From JBAYZQ01 sp041672385 (GTDB lineage Bacteria > Spirochaetota > Spirochaetia > Sphaerochaetales > Sphaerochaetaceae): a DNA stretch of 7,886 nucleotides. How positions within the stretch are numbered: the stretch's first letter is position 1; each line of letters starts with the position of its first letter. Below the pieces are notes generated by a model, which saw nothing but the letters and a program-made list of their open reading frames with translations, was not told the DNA's origin and searched no databases. This document shows, piece by piece, positions 1 to 6,455 of the stretch. Where the stretch lies: contig JBAYZQ010000111.1 of the NCBI GenBank assembly GCA_041672385.1, positions 1-7,886 of the forward strand, in the 5' to 3' direction. Both the position numbers and the translations under genes were made by a program.

Positions 1-55
1 AATGATGGGCAATTCTGACACCTTAAAAAAAATATAGTTTTTATTGTTAAGCTAG

Positions 56-84
56 TTGACAAGACAATCATAAATTAGTATTCT
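56..84 (+). promoter_or_regulatory. Sigma-70-type promoter of the tRNA unit
   Basis: A consensus -35 box TTGACA (56-61) and a -10 box TATTCT (79-84) are separated by exactly 17 bp. Transcription should begin near 90-92, only a few bases before the tRNA-Lys 5' end at 99, which suits a stable-RNA transcript with a short leader. Called from sequence alone. Confidence 0.75.
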
Positions 85-98
85 TCATTTCGTTGTGG

Positions 99-171
99 GG
101 GCCGCTAGCTCAGTTGGTAGAGCAACGCCCTTTTAAGGCGTGGGTCACAGGTCCGAATCCTGTGCGGCTCA
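99..171 (+). tRNA. tRNA-Lys (anticodon TTT)
   Basis: The full cloverleaf folds by eye. Acceptor 99-105 pairs with 164-170 (one G-U at the second pair). The D stem is GCTC/GAGC with an AGTTGGTA loop. Anticodon stem ACGCC/GGCGT (125-129/137-141) has loop CTTTTAA, putting TTT at 132-134. The T stem is ACAGG/CCTGT with loop TCCGAAT. The discriminator base is A171. The 3' CCA is not encoded, so it must be added enzymatically. It reads AAA and AAG lysine codons. It is co-transcribed with tRNA-Glu, which starts 6 bases after its end. Confidence 0.97.
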
Positions 172-176
172 TAATT

Positions 177-248
177 GTCTCTGTCGTCTAGAGGTTAGGA
201 CATCGGGTTTTCATCCCGACAACAGGGGTTCAATTCCCCTCGGAGATG
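177..248 (+). tRNA. tRNA-Glu (anticodon TTC)
   Basis: The cloverleaf is clear. Acceptor 177-183 pairs with 241-247. The D arm carries the typical tRNA-Glu run GTCTAGAGG. Anticodon stem TCGGG/CCCGA (203-207/215-219) has loop TTTTCAT with anticodon TTC at 210-212. The T stem is AGGGG/CCCCT with loop TTCAATT. The discriminator is G248 and no CCA is encoded. The terminal acceptor pair is G177-T247, a G-U wobble, and there is a second wobble at T182-G242. It decodes GAA and GAG. In many bacteria Glu-tRNA-Glu also feeds tetrapyrrole synthesis, but nothing here shows that. An intrinsic terminator follows 2 bases after its end. Confidence 0.96.
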
Positions 249-250
249 TA

Positions 251-276
251 AGTTGCGTTGACGCAACTTTTTTTTT
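251..276 (+). terminator. Intrinsic terminator of the tRNA unit
   Basis: A perfect 7-bp stem AGTTGCG/CGCAACT (251-257/262-268) with a TTGA loop runs directly into an unbroken T tract to 276. It sits 2 bp after tRNA-Glu and ends the Lys-Glu transcript. Confidence 0.9.
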
Positions 277-288
277 ACCACAAACAAA

Positions 289-329
289 GAAAAAGCTCAA
301 AAGGCAAACGCCAATTGAGCTTTTTTCTT
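289..329 (-). terminator. Bidirectional hairpin terminator ending the two secreted-protein genes
   Basis: An outer stem AAAAGCTCAA/TTGAGCTTTT (291-300/315-324) encloses, across an AA/AA internal loop, an inner GGC/GCC stem with loop AAAC. A-rich and T-rich flanks on the two sides give a U tract in either direction. It lies 14 bp beyond the stop of the minus-strand gene at 343, so its main job is probably ending that operon. It also backs up the tRNA terminator on the plus strand. Confidence 0.82.
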
Positions 330-342
330 TTTTCAAAGACTT

Positions 343-996
343 TTAGAATTTATATCCCACACCTATACTTGGAAGAATAAAACCAAAGGAGAAACCTCCC
401 TTGGTAACATTATCAAAGAAAACCATATTTACTTCTCCTCCTGCTTTTAAATACCAATGAGAAGTGAGGAAATAATCGTAACTAGCTATCACATCCAGTC
501 CAACTTGAAAATAATTTTGAGAAAGAACAAAAGAAGGTCCAGCATCTATAATTAAGACTGTATTATCCTTTTGTCGAAGAATAATACTTCCGCCCAACAT
601 AAATGCAAATTCGCCTGTTCCAACACTAATTTTTACATTTGAAGAAAATCCAAAATTATTCTTGAGTATTACGGAAACTAAAGCATTTAAACCTAGATCT
701 ATTTGAAAGCCATCATAAAAATTTCCAAACCCCATACCTACTCTAGAAAAACCTGGATAGTTAAGGGTTGTGTCAAAAAATATGTCTCGATTATCCTTAG
801 CCGGAGCTGGATTTATTCTTTTAAGCAAACTGAAAGAATTAATATCAGGAATAGTTTCTTGCACTTTATCAATTACTAAATCTGTTTTAGCTTTTGTGTT
901 TTCAATTGCTTCTTCTACTTTTGTTTCTTCACCTTCTGCAAAACTAGAAAAACTGAATACCAAAATTAACAAAAAAACAACACTTAACTTCTTCAT
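343..996 (-). CDS. Exported protein, putative outer-membrane beta-barrel
   Basis: Predicted 217 aa, no family recognised. Residues 1-20 form a classical signal peptide (MKK, hydrophobic core, cleavage likely after SSFA). Residues 21-50 are charged and helical in look (EGEETKVEEA onward) and could be a short periplasmic coiled segment. A linker rich in Pro, Lys and Asn follows. From about 72 to the end, alternating polar and hydrophobic stretches with many Gly and aromatic residues suggest beta strands. The protein ends in GVGYKF; a C-terminal aromatic residue is the usual BAM-recognition mark of outer-membrane barrels. The start has a good ribosome site (GAGGAG at 1007-1002). It lies 17 bp behind the TPR-like gene, so the two are very likely co-transcribed, ending at hairpin 289-329. 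Localisation is inference, function unknown. A small OmpA-like or OmpW-like barrel is the best structural guess. Confidence 0.72.
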   Translation of the reverse strand: MKKLSVVFLLILVFSFSSFAEGEETKVEEAIENTKAKTDLVIDKVQETIPDINSFSLLKRINPAPAKDNRDIFFDTTLNYPGFSRVGMGFGNFYDGFQIDLGLNALVSVILKNNFGFSSNVKISVGTGEFAFMLGGSIILRQKDNTVLIIDAGPSFVLSQNYFQVGLDVIASYDYFLTSHWYLKAGGEVNMVFFDNVTKGGFSFGFILPSIGVGYKF

Positions 997-1013
997 TTTT
1001 TCTCCTCGGATTT

Positions 1014-1919
1014 TTAATTATTTGTATAATCCTCAAACATCTGCCTAAGTTCAACAAGTCTTTCTTCATCATCCTTGAGAACAAAAGGTCTTTCATCAAA
1101 CTTCTTAATGGCAAATTTCACCACTTCAATGGCTTCTTCTCTATCAGTCATATCACCTAATTGTTTATCTGTATAGGGAGGAACATACTCTACTCCAAGA
1201 TGCCCTTCATAATAACTATTTTGGTGCATATTACTTTCATTATCCTTGTTCCATTTTTTTTGCATTGATTTTATTTCACTAATTCTTTTTTTCTGACTCC
1301 AATCTCTTTTATAAAAAAATTCAGCCAATTCTTTATAGGTACCACCATAATAAACATCTTCACTTATAGTTTCTACGGCTAAACGCATATAACTTACTGC
1401 AACAACTGAATCTCCAAAGCTTATAAACCCACCAGGCAACTGATCATACAAAGCCCCACAACAATACCAAAGTTCAGAAGAATCAAGACAATTAAATTCA
1501 TCAGTAGCCTTCGTTAAAAGCTCTTTCATCGGTGTAGCTTTTTTTAATGAATTAAGAGCACCTTTTGTCTGTCCCCATCTTCCTATATTACTTGCTACCC
1601 AAATTAAAGCCTCTGGATTCTCGTTAAGATTGTAAGACTGTTCTCCATACTCCTGACCTTTTTCAAACAATTCAAAACGTCCATCTTTGTCATCTTCTTC
1701 TAATTCATCACCTAAACTTAAGGTAACACGAGAAAGTCTCCATAAAACTTCAGATTTATCGACATTATTATCAGCATTTTCAAGCATTTCTTTTAATTGG
1801 GAATTACAACCCTGTAAATCCGAATGGAAAAATAGATAATCAACCTCAGCAAAATCCATACCTGCAAAAAGCAAAAACCCACATATTAAAACCACTGTAA
1901 GCAAACAAATTTTTTTCAT
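1014..1919 (-). CDS. Exported TPR-like (TatT-like) alpha-helical protein
   Basis: Predicted 301 aa. The N terminus (about 1-24) is a signal sequence with cleavage near LLFAG or MDFA. There is no lipobox cysteine, so it is probably soluble in the periplasm. The mature part is helical and looks like degenerate tetratricopeptide repeats: SEVLWRLSRVTLSLGD (56-71), YGEQSYNLNENPEALIWVAS (91-110), LWYCCGALYDQLPGG (150-164), then SFGDSVVAVSYMRLAVE (167-183). The helix pair with a central GD and the bulky Trp/Tyr pattern recall the spirochaete TatT family (TPR partner of TRAP transporters), but no TRAP transporter gene is in view, so that assignment is weak. The C-terminal 60 residues are highly charged. 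Ribosome site GGAG lies 6-7 bases before the ATG. It is the first gene of a two-gene unit with the barrel protein, which suggests a shared envelope task. Confidence 0.75.
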   Translation of the reverse strand: MKKICLLTVVLICGFLLFAGMDFAEVDYLFFHSDLQGCNSQLKEMLENADNNVDKSEVLWRLSRVTLSLGDELEEDDKDGRFELFEKGQEYGEQSYNLNENPEALIWVASNIGRWGQTKGALNSLKKATPMKELLTKATDEFNCLDSSELWYCCGALYDQLPGGFISFGDSVVAVSYMRLAVETISEDVYYGGTYKELAEFFYKRDWSQKKRISEIKSMQKKWNKDNESNMHQNSYYEGHLGVEYVPPYTDKQLGDMTDREEAIEVVKFAIKKFDERPFVLKDDEERLVELRQMFEDYTNN

Positions 1920-1960
1920 AAATTACTCCAACAATAACAAATACATCTATTAAATATTAT

Positions 1961-1988
1961 TACATAGAATAATTTCTATTAAAAGCAA
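1961..1988 (-). promoter_or_regulatory. Possible promoter of the TPR-like/barrel gene pair
   Basis: On the minus strand TTGCTT (1988-1983) is followed after 16 bp by TATGTA (1966-1961), giving a start near 1953 and a leader of about 35 nt. The -10 match is poor. The whole gap 1920-2034 is so AT-rich that chance matches are expected. No hairpin terminator for the upstream mntP gene is visible here, so read-through from mntP is possible. Confidence 0.3.
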
Positions 1989-2034
1989 AAAAATACAAAA
2001 AAAAATAAATCAATGGTGAAATTTAAAAATATTA

Positions 2035-2592
2035 TTAAAATAAAAGAATTTTAAAGCCAATAGCAATAAGTAATAATCCACCTAAGATAGTAATTCGGTT
2101 TTCAAAAACTCGACCAAATTTAAAGCCAATAATACCACCAAGTACGGTAAGAAAAAAAGTTATAGCCCCGATTATAAAAGAAGCTTGAACAATATTTATT
2201 TCCATCAAAGAAAAACTTACTCCAATTGCAAAAGCATCAATACTGGTTGCCAAGGACAAAAGTATAATTTCCTTAAATTGTAGTTTTTCTTCCTTTTTTT
2301 TATCTTCTTTTTTGAAACTTTCTAGAATCATTTTAATTCCAACAATACTAAGAATTATAAATGAAAATAATGAAGAGCCAAATTCAAGATTTTTTAAAAA
2401 TGAATTTCCAAGATAATATCCTGCTATAGGCATTAAAAATTGAAACAACCCAAAGAAAAATCCAAGAATTAGAGCTTTTTTAGTATTAAAGCATTTCCCA
2501 TTACAACCGTCTGTCATTCCTTTTGCCATCGATACTACTACAGCATCCATGGCTAGTCCAATTCCAATAATTAGGATATCAAAAATTTTCAT
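2035..2592 (-). CDS. mntP: MntP-family manganese efflux membrane protein
   Basis: Predicted 185 aa, the usual length for MntP (formerly YebN). MntP proteins export Mn(II) across the inner membrane and protect against Mn overload. Six hydrophobic segments form two similar halves. The first carries the AMDA motif with Asp16. The second carries ATSIDAFAIG (115-124) with Asp119. These paired acidic motifs define the family and line the metal path. A charged cytoplasmic loop (about 94-106, KKEDKKKEEK) separates the halves. The ATG lies 3 bp after the stop of the EF-G2 gene and has no recognisable Shine-Dalgarno sequence in the preceding 20 bases, so translation probably depends on ribosomes finishing EF-G2. 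There is no room for the Mn-sensing yybP-ykoY riboswitch that controls mntP in several bacteria. The specific metal is inferred from family. Confidence 0.88.
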   Translation of the reverse strand: MKIFDILIIGIGLAMDAVVVSMAKGMTDGCNGKCFNTKKALILGFFFGLFQFLMPIAGYYLGNSFLKNLEFGSSLFSFIILSIVGIKMILESFKKEDKKKEEKLQFKEIILLSLATSIDAFAIGVSFSLMEINIVQASFIIGAITFFLTVLGGIIGFKFGRVFENRITILGGLLLIAIGFKILLF

Positions 2593-2595
2593 AGT

Positions 2596-4623
2596 CTAGT
2601 TCTTTACAGAAAAGTGGCTAAAATGCATTGAAAAAGTTCCTCTTCCCTGAGTTGCTGATCTTAAAATAGTAGAATAACCAAACAATTTTGAAAGCGGTGC
2701 TTGAGCATTTACTTGATCAAAATTAGTTTTACTTTCCATACTTGAAACTATTCCGCCTCTTTTTGTCAAAGAAGAAATAACTTCACCTACATATTGACTA
2801 GGTACTACAATTGAAACATCCATTACAGGTTCCATTAAGACCGGGCCAGCTTCCATACAAGCCTTATCAAAACACATATTAGTTGCAGAGACAAAAGCAA
2901 AACTAGAAGCAGTCATTTCATTGTAGTCAATTCCAGTCAATTCAACTTTCATATCACAAACTTCATAACCCATTCTAATTCCACCCTTAAAACAATTATA
3001 AACGGCATCCTTAATTGAATCTAAGAATTCTTGAGGAACTCCCCTACTTTTCAAATTATTTACAAACAGTGATTCTTTTCCAGTTTCAATAGGACTAACT
3101 TTAAGTTTAACTCCAGCTGCTTGTTCTTTACCCGCAAGGACCTTAGAAAACTTATATTCCATTTCTACAGGTTTTGTTATACTTTCACGGTAAGTAACTT
3201 GTGGTTTTCCAATTCTTGAATCAACTTTCATCTCAGACGTTAACCTAGTTGTTAGCACATCAAGATGAAGTTCTCCCATTCCATTTATTAAAATCTGTCC
3301 GGTTTCTTCATTTTCCTTCCAAGTAAAAGTAGGATCTTCTATTGAAAGAATTTCTAGAGATTTTTTCAGTTTTTCACGGTCGCTCAAGGTTTTAGGTTCA
3401 ATAGCTACTGAAATTACTGGTTCTGGAAAATCCATTTTTTCCAAAAGTACTTGATGCCCCTCTAAACCAATAGAATCACCTGTTTGAGAAAATTTAAAAC
3501 CTACAACTACTCCAATATCTCCTGCTGATAGCTCATTTAATTCTTCTGAACGATTAGCATGCATTCTAAGAATACGGTTTACTCTTTCTTTTTTCTTTTT
3601 TGAAAAATTCAATACACTTGTTGATTTTTTCAAAACCCCGCTATAAACCCGAACAAAGCAAAGAGGGCCAGCTTCACGATCATACTGAATTTTGAAAATC
3701 AAAGCCAATAAAGGTCCTTTAGTATCATGTTTAATTATTACACTTTTATTCGATTTTACGGCAATACCCTTAAGAGGAATACTTTCATCAGGTGAAGGCA
3801 ATAAATCAACAATTCCGTCTAATAGAGGCTGGACTCCAATGTTTTTAAGCGAAGAACCTACAAACACTGGTAACAACTTTTGTTCTATAGTTCCCTTCCT
3901 AAGAGCTCTAATAATAAGATCTCTACTAATGGTCTCTCCAGAAAGGTATAATTCAGTAATATCATCATCAAGGCTTGCTACTTCATCAAGTAGCTTTTCT
4001 CGATATTCTTCAGCCAACTTGTTATAATCTTCAGGAATGGGTAAATAATCAATTTTAGAACCTTGTGTCTCTGAATCAAAAGTCAAAAATTTCATTTCAA
4101 TTAAATCGATAACACCCTTAAACTCACTTTCTTTTCCTACTGGAATAAAAATAGCTACGGGATTTACCGAAAGTTTATTTCTTATATCTTTTAATACAGA
4201 ATAGAAATCCGCTCCCATTCTGTCCATTTTATTAATAAAAGCAATACGTGGAACTTTATAATGATCAGCCTGTTTCCAAACAGTTTCACTTTGAGGCTCA
4301 ACTCCACCAACAGCACAAAAAACTCCCACAGCTCCATCAAGGACCCTAAGGGATCTTTCAACCTCAGCTGTAAAATCAACGTGACCGGGAGTATCAATAA
4401 TATTTATTTGAACATCTTTCCAAAAACAAGTAGTTGCAGCACTAGAAATTGTTATTCCTCTGTCCTGTTCTTGTTCCATCCAATCCATTGTTGCTTGACC
4501 ATTATCAACTTCACCAATTCTGTAGTTTTCTCCTGTATAAAAAAGAATCCTTTCGGTTGTAGTTGTCTTCCCAGCATCAATATGAGCCATAATTCCAATA
4601 TTTCTTGTCTTAAGCGTGTCCAT
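2596..4623 (-). CDS. EF-G2-type translation GTPase (probable ribosome-recycling factor)
   Basis: Predicted 675 aa, a complete five-domain EF-G. GTPase motifs are intact: P loop AHIDAGKT (13-20), switch I RGITISSAATT (55-65), G3 DTPGH (77-81) with catalytic His81, NKMD (131-134) and GSSLK (256-260). Domain II follows from about 285-395, domain III includes INGMGELHLDVL (446-457), domain IV spans about 475-595, and domain V ends in LFGYSTILRSATQGRG. Domain IV differs from translocating EF-G: the glycine-rich first loop (GRGQYG in E. coli) reads AGKEQAAG, and the tip His of the YHD motif appears as Asn568 (YNE). The overall pattern resembles spirochaetal EF-G2 and human GFM2, which split ribosomes with RRF rather than translocate. 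That role is inference. GGAG lies 7 bases before the ATG. It heads an operon with mntP. Confidence 0.9.
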   Translation of the reverse strand: MDTLKTRNIGIMAHIDAGKTTTTERILFYTGENYRIGEVDNGQATMDWMEQEQDRGITISSAATTCFWKDVQINIIDTPGHVDFTAEVERSLRVLDGAVGVFCAVGGVEPQSETVWKQADHYKVPRIAFINKMDRMGADFYSVLKDIRNKLSVNPVAIFIPVGKESEFKGVIDLIEMKFLTFDSETQGSKIDYLPIPEDYNKLAEEYREKLLDEVASLDDDITELYLSGETISRDLIIRALRKGTIEQKLLPVFVGSSLKNIGVQPLLDGIVDLLPSPDESIPLKGIAVKSNKSVIIKHDTKGPLLALIFKIQYDREAGPLCFVRVYSGVLKKSTSVLNFSKKKKERVNRILRMHANRSEELNELSAGDIGVVVGFKFSQTGDSIGLEGHQVLLEKMDFPEPVISVAIEPKTLSDREKLKKSLEILSIEDPTFTWKENEETGQILINGMGELHLDVLTTRLTSEMKVDSRIGKPQVTYRESITKPVEMEYKFSKVLAGKEQAAGVKLKVSPIETGKESLFVNNLKSRGVPQEFLDSIKDAVYNCFKGGIRMGYEVCDMKVELTGIDYNEMTASSFAFVSATNMCFDKACMEAGPVLMEPVMDVSIVVPSQYVGEVISSLTKRGGIVSSMESKTNFDQVNAQAPLSKLFGYSTILRSATQGRGTFSMHFSHFSVKN

Positions 4624-4687
4624 AAATCAACTCCATGGAGACTCTATCAAAATTTGTAAAATTATTAAAGTGCCTTTAAGCTTTATA

Positions 4688-4716
4688 TTTATAACTTTAA
4701 ATAGTAGTGAATTAAA
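4688..4716 (-). promoter_or_regulatory. Possible promoter of the EF-G2/mntP operon
   Basis: On the minus strand TTTAAT (4716-4711) and TATAAA (4693-4688) are 17 bp apart, predicting a start near 4681 and a leader of about 58 nt. The -10 is good but the -35 is weak. Between it and the gene lies a 6-bp inverted repeat, TTAAAG-TGC-CTTTAA (4665-4679), just downstream of the predicted start. This could be an operator or chance in AT-rich DNA. The gap 4624-4828 shows no convincing terminator for the ZIP gene, only an AT-only 6-bp repeat at 4791-4808. Confidence 0.3.
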
Positions 4717-4828
4717 TTATTTATAACTTATTATCAGAAAAATCCAGATATATTTCCTAATCAATAATTCTACAAAGAAATTATACTTCTATAATTATCA
4801 TCAATTATTACGACTTTATGCATTTTTA

Positions 4829-5605
4829 TTAACCTAAAGCTACATCAAGAATCATCATTAAAACAAAACCAAAAGCGACTCCAACTGTGGTTAAGTCTGT
4901 ATGTTTTCCACTTTGCCCACCAGGAATTAATTCATCTACAACTACATATATCATTGCTCCTGCAGCAAATGCTAAAAAGTAAGGAAGGACTTCCATTATT
5001 TGTCTTGTAATTAAAACTGTTAAAAAACCTGCTATAGGTTCAACTACTCCAGAGCCTATTCCCATCCAGCAAGCTTTCCATTTTGAAGTACCATCTGCTG
5101 CTAAAGGCATTGAAATTATTGCGCCTTCTGGAAAATTCTGTATTGCTATTCCCAAAGAAAGTGCAAAAGCCCCAGAAACAGTAATAGAAGTAACCCCTGA
5201 AAGAAGTCCCGCAAATATTACTCCTACAGCCATTCCTTCTGGAATATTATGCAAAGTAACTGCTAAAACCAACATTGTATTCTTTTTTAAATTGGTTTTA
5301 GGGCCTTCTACAACATTGTTGATATGCAAGTGTGGAATTATATGATCAAGCAATAATAAAAAGAACATTCCAAATAAAAATCCCAAAGAAGCTGGTACCC
5401 AAGCTATAATATTTTGTGCTTCAGCCATTTCTATTGAAGGAATTAGAAGCGACCAAACAGAAGCTGCTATCATTACCCCAGAAGCAAATCCTAAAAGTAC
5501 CTTCTGAAGTTTTTGGTTAACACTACCACTAACAAACAATACCATCAAAGCACCTAAGGTTGTCCCTATAAACGGTATTAACAATCCAAAAAATACGTTT
5601 CTCAT
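4829..5605 (-). CDS. ZIP-family divalent metal transporter (GufA/BbZIP type)
   Basis: Predicted 258 aa, an inner-membrane transporter with about eight hydrophobic segments. ZIP proteins move Zn, Fe, Mn or related cations into the cytoplasm. The metal-site motifs line up with the GufA/BbZIP branch: HNIPEG (His119, Asn120, Glu123), QNFPEG (Gln156, Asn157, Glu160) and VVEP (Glu189), matching the binuclear centre of BbZIP. A His-rich end of the third segment, DHIIPHLH (87-94), precedes the cytoplasmic loop. It ends with MILDVALG, typical of the family. An upstream ATG at 5647 would add 14 residues but lies inside the promoter. The ATG at 5605 has GGAGGA 5 bases before it and is preferred. The gene has its own promoter and points the same way as the EF-G2/mntP operon 205 bp on. 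Substrate cannot be read from sequence; zinc is the commonest for the branch. Confidence 0.92.
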   Translation of the reverse strand: MRNVFFGLLIPFIGTTLGALMVLFVSGSVNQKLQKVLLGFASGVMIAASVWSLLIPSIEMAEAQNIIAWVPASLGFLFGMFFLLLLDHIIPHLHINNVVEGPKTNLKKNTMLVLAVTLHNIPEGMAVGVIFAGLLSGVTSITVSGAFALSLGIAIQNFPEGAIISMPLAADGTSKWKACWMGIGSGVVEPIAGFLTVLITRQIMEVLPYFLAFAAGAMIYVVVDELIPGGQSGKHTDLTTVGVAFGFVLMMILDVALG

Positions 5606-5610
5606 AAAAA

Positions 5611-5616
5611 TCCTCC
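5611..5616 (-). promoter_or_regulatory. Ribosome binding site that fixes the ZIP start
   Basis: GGAGGA on the minus strand, 5 bases ahead of the ATG at 5605. No such site precedes the in-frame ATG at 5647, which lies upstream of the predicted transcription start. Confidence 0.85.
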
Positions 5617-5629
5617 AAGAGTTTGAGTT

Positions 5630-5658
5630 ATTATAGCCTAAATTCAATAAAATTTCAA
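5630..5658 (-). promoter_or_regulatory. Promoter of the ZIP transporter gene
   Basis: On the minus strand TTGAAA (5658-5653) and a perfect TATAAT (5635-5630) are 17 bp apart. The start should fall near 5623, just ahead of the ribosome site, leaving a leader of under 20 nt. Upstream in the 5659-5756 gap are two perfect 10-bp palindromes, CATTTAAATG (5694-5703) and AGTGGCCACT (5719-5728). Neither matches a Fur or Zur box well, and neither is followed by a T run that would terminate the NapH-like gene. Confidence 0.75.
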
Positions 5659-5756
5659 AAAAAATGTTAATAAACTCTTATTTGTAAATTGAACATTTAA
5701 ATGCAAATGAATAATTACAGTGGCCACTTAACATGAACCTGTGCAAATTTTGAATT

Positions 5757-6446
5757 CTAAATATGCAAAGCATTTTTTTTATCATTAGGAGAAATTTTGA
5801 CTTTATTTCCTCCGAACTTCATAACACAAACTGATTTTGGACAAACGTCAACACATCGGCCACAGAGCAAGCACTCATTCTTTACATTTTGTCTTTTCTT
5901 ATTTTCAAGGGTTATAATTGAATTTGTCGGACAGACTTTTTGACATTTTCCGCACGAAATGCAATCATTCTCATTTATTTCCATTCTGTAAAAGGAAGGA
6001 CGGGAGGTCAAACTTAGGATTGTTCCAAACGGACAAATATGCCTGTGCCACAGATTCTCTTCGAAAAAAAGATTCAAAAAGACAGAAAAAGCTGTCATGT
6101 ATAGTAGCACATTAATTTTCAAACCCATTTTTTTTACTAAAAACATAGTAACAACAAACAAAACAAGAATAACTATTCTAAACCCTTTCCACTTAAAAAA
6201 ACTTGGAGTTTTAATTTTTTTTATTTTAAGTTTTGAATACAACCAGTTTATCGGTTTAAACAAAGTATTCATCGGACATATCCAGCTACAGTAAAATCTT
6301 CCTAAAAATATTGATAAAAGTGCAGATATTCCAAAAATCAAAAGCCACATTTGCAGTTTATTATTAAGAAAAAGAAAAACAAAAATTGTAAGAGCCAAAA
6401 TCTCGGAAAATATACTTAAAATTTTAATTGATAGTCTTTTGTTCAT
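5757..6446 (-). CDS. NapH-like membrane protein with two 4Fe-4S ferredoxin motifs
   Basis: Predicted 229 aa, inner-membrane iron-sulfur protein. About four hydrophobic segments lie in residues 8-145, joined by a basic loop (KPINWLYSKLKIKKIK, 64-79). Segment ends carry the polyferredoxin motif of the NapH/Fer4_5 family: CSWICP (53-58) and WHRHICP (133-139). The second copy has His134 where CxxxCP would have its first cysteine. The C-terminal tail holds two complete 4Fe-4S motifs: Cys162/165/168 plus 172 and Cys192/195/198 plus 202, each ending in CP. Such proteins pass electrons from quinol or a cytoplasmic donor to a periplasmic or membrane partner. No nap, nos or rnf gene is nearby, so the partner is unknown. 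Of two in-frame starts, GTG at 6452 lies inside the Shine-Dalgarno sequence GAGGTG, so the ATG at 6446 is chosen. The ZIP start lies 151 bp downstream, with its own promoter between. Confidence 0.85.
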   Translation of the reverse strand: MNKRLSIKILSIFSEILALTIFVFLFLNNKLQMWLLIFGISALLSIFLGRFYCSWICPMNTLFKPINWLYSKLKIKKIKTPSFFKWKGFRIVILVLFVVTMFLVKKMGLKINVLLYMTAFSVFLNLFFEENLWHRHICPFGTILSLTSRPSFYRMEINENDCISCGKCQKVCPTNSIITLENKKRQNVKNECLLCGRCVDVCPKSVCVMKFGGNKVKISPNDKKNALHI

Positions 6447-6449
6447 ACT

Positions 6450-6455
6450 CACCTC
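6450..6455 (-). promoter_or_regulatory. Ribosome binding site that fixes the NapH-like start
   Basis: GAGGTG on the minus strand (6455-6450) is followed by AGT and then the ATG at 6446. The alternative in-frame GTG (6452-6450) is part of this site and so is an unlikely start. Confidence 0.7.

Noticed and set aside
1..37. A plus-strand frame ending MMGNSDTLKKI then stop at 35-37, possibly the tail of an upstream gene.
   Set aside because: Only a dozen codons are visible, with no family match, and it is cut by the window edge; chance is as likely.
140..346. Plus-strand open frame of 68 codons.
   Set aside because: It runs through tRNA-Lys, tRNA-Glu and both terminators, so it cannot be a real gene.
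2593..2650. Mn-sensing riboswitch ahead of mntP.
   Set aside because: Only 3 bp separate mntP from the EF-G2 stop, and the upstream bases are conserved EF-G coding sequence.
4631..4640. Palindrome CTCCATGGAG containing the EF-G2 Shine-Dalgarno sequence and an out-of-frame ATG, a possible autoregulatory hairpin.
   Set aside because: As RNA it would need a 4-bp stem with a 2-nt loop, which is not stable; most likely chance.
4791..4808. Inverted repeat ATAATT/AATTAT after the ZIP gene, considered as a terminator.
   Set aside because: The stem contains only A and T and no T tract follows it on the minus strand.
5719..5728. AGTGGCCACT palindrome considered as the terminator of the NapH-like gene or a Zur/Fur box upstream of the ZIP gene.
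   Set aside because: It has no loop or T run for termination and does not match known Fur or Zur consensus sites.
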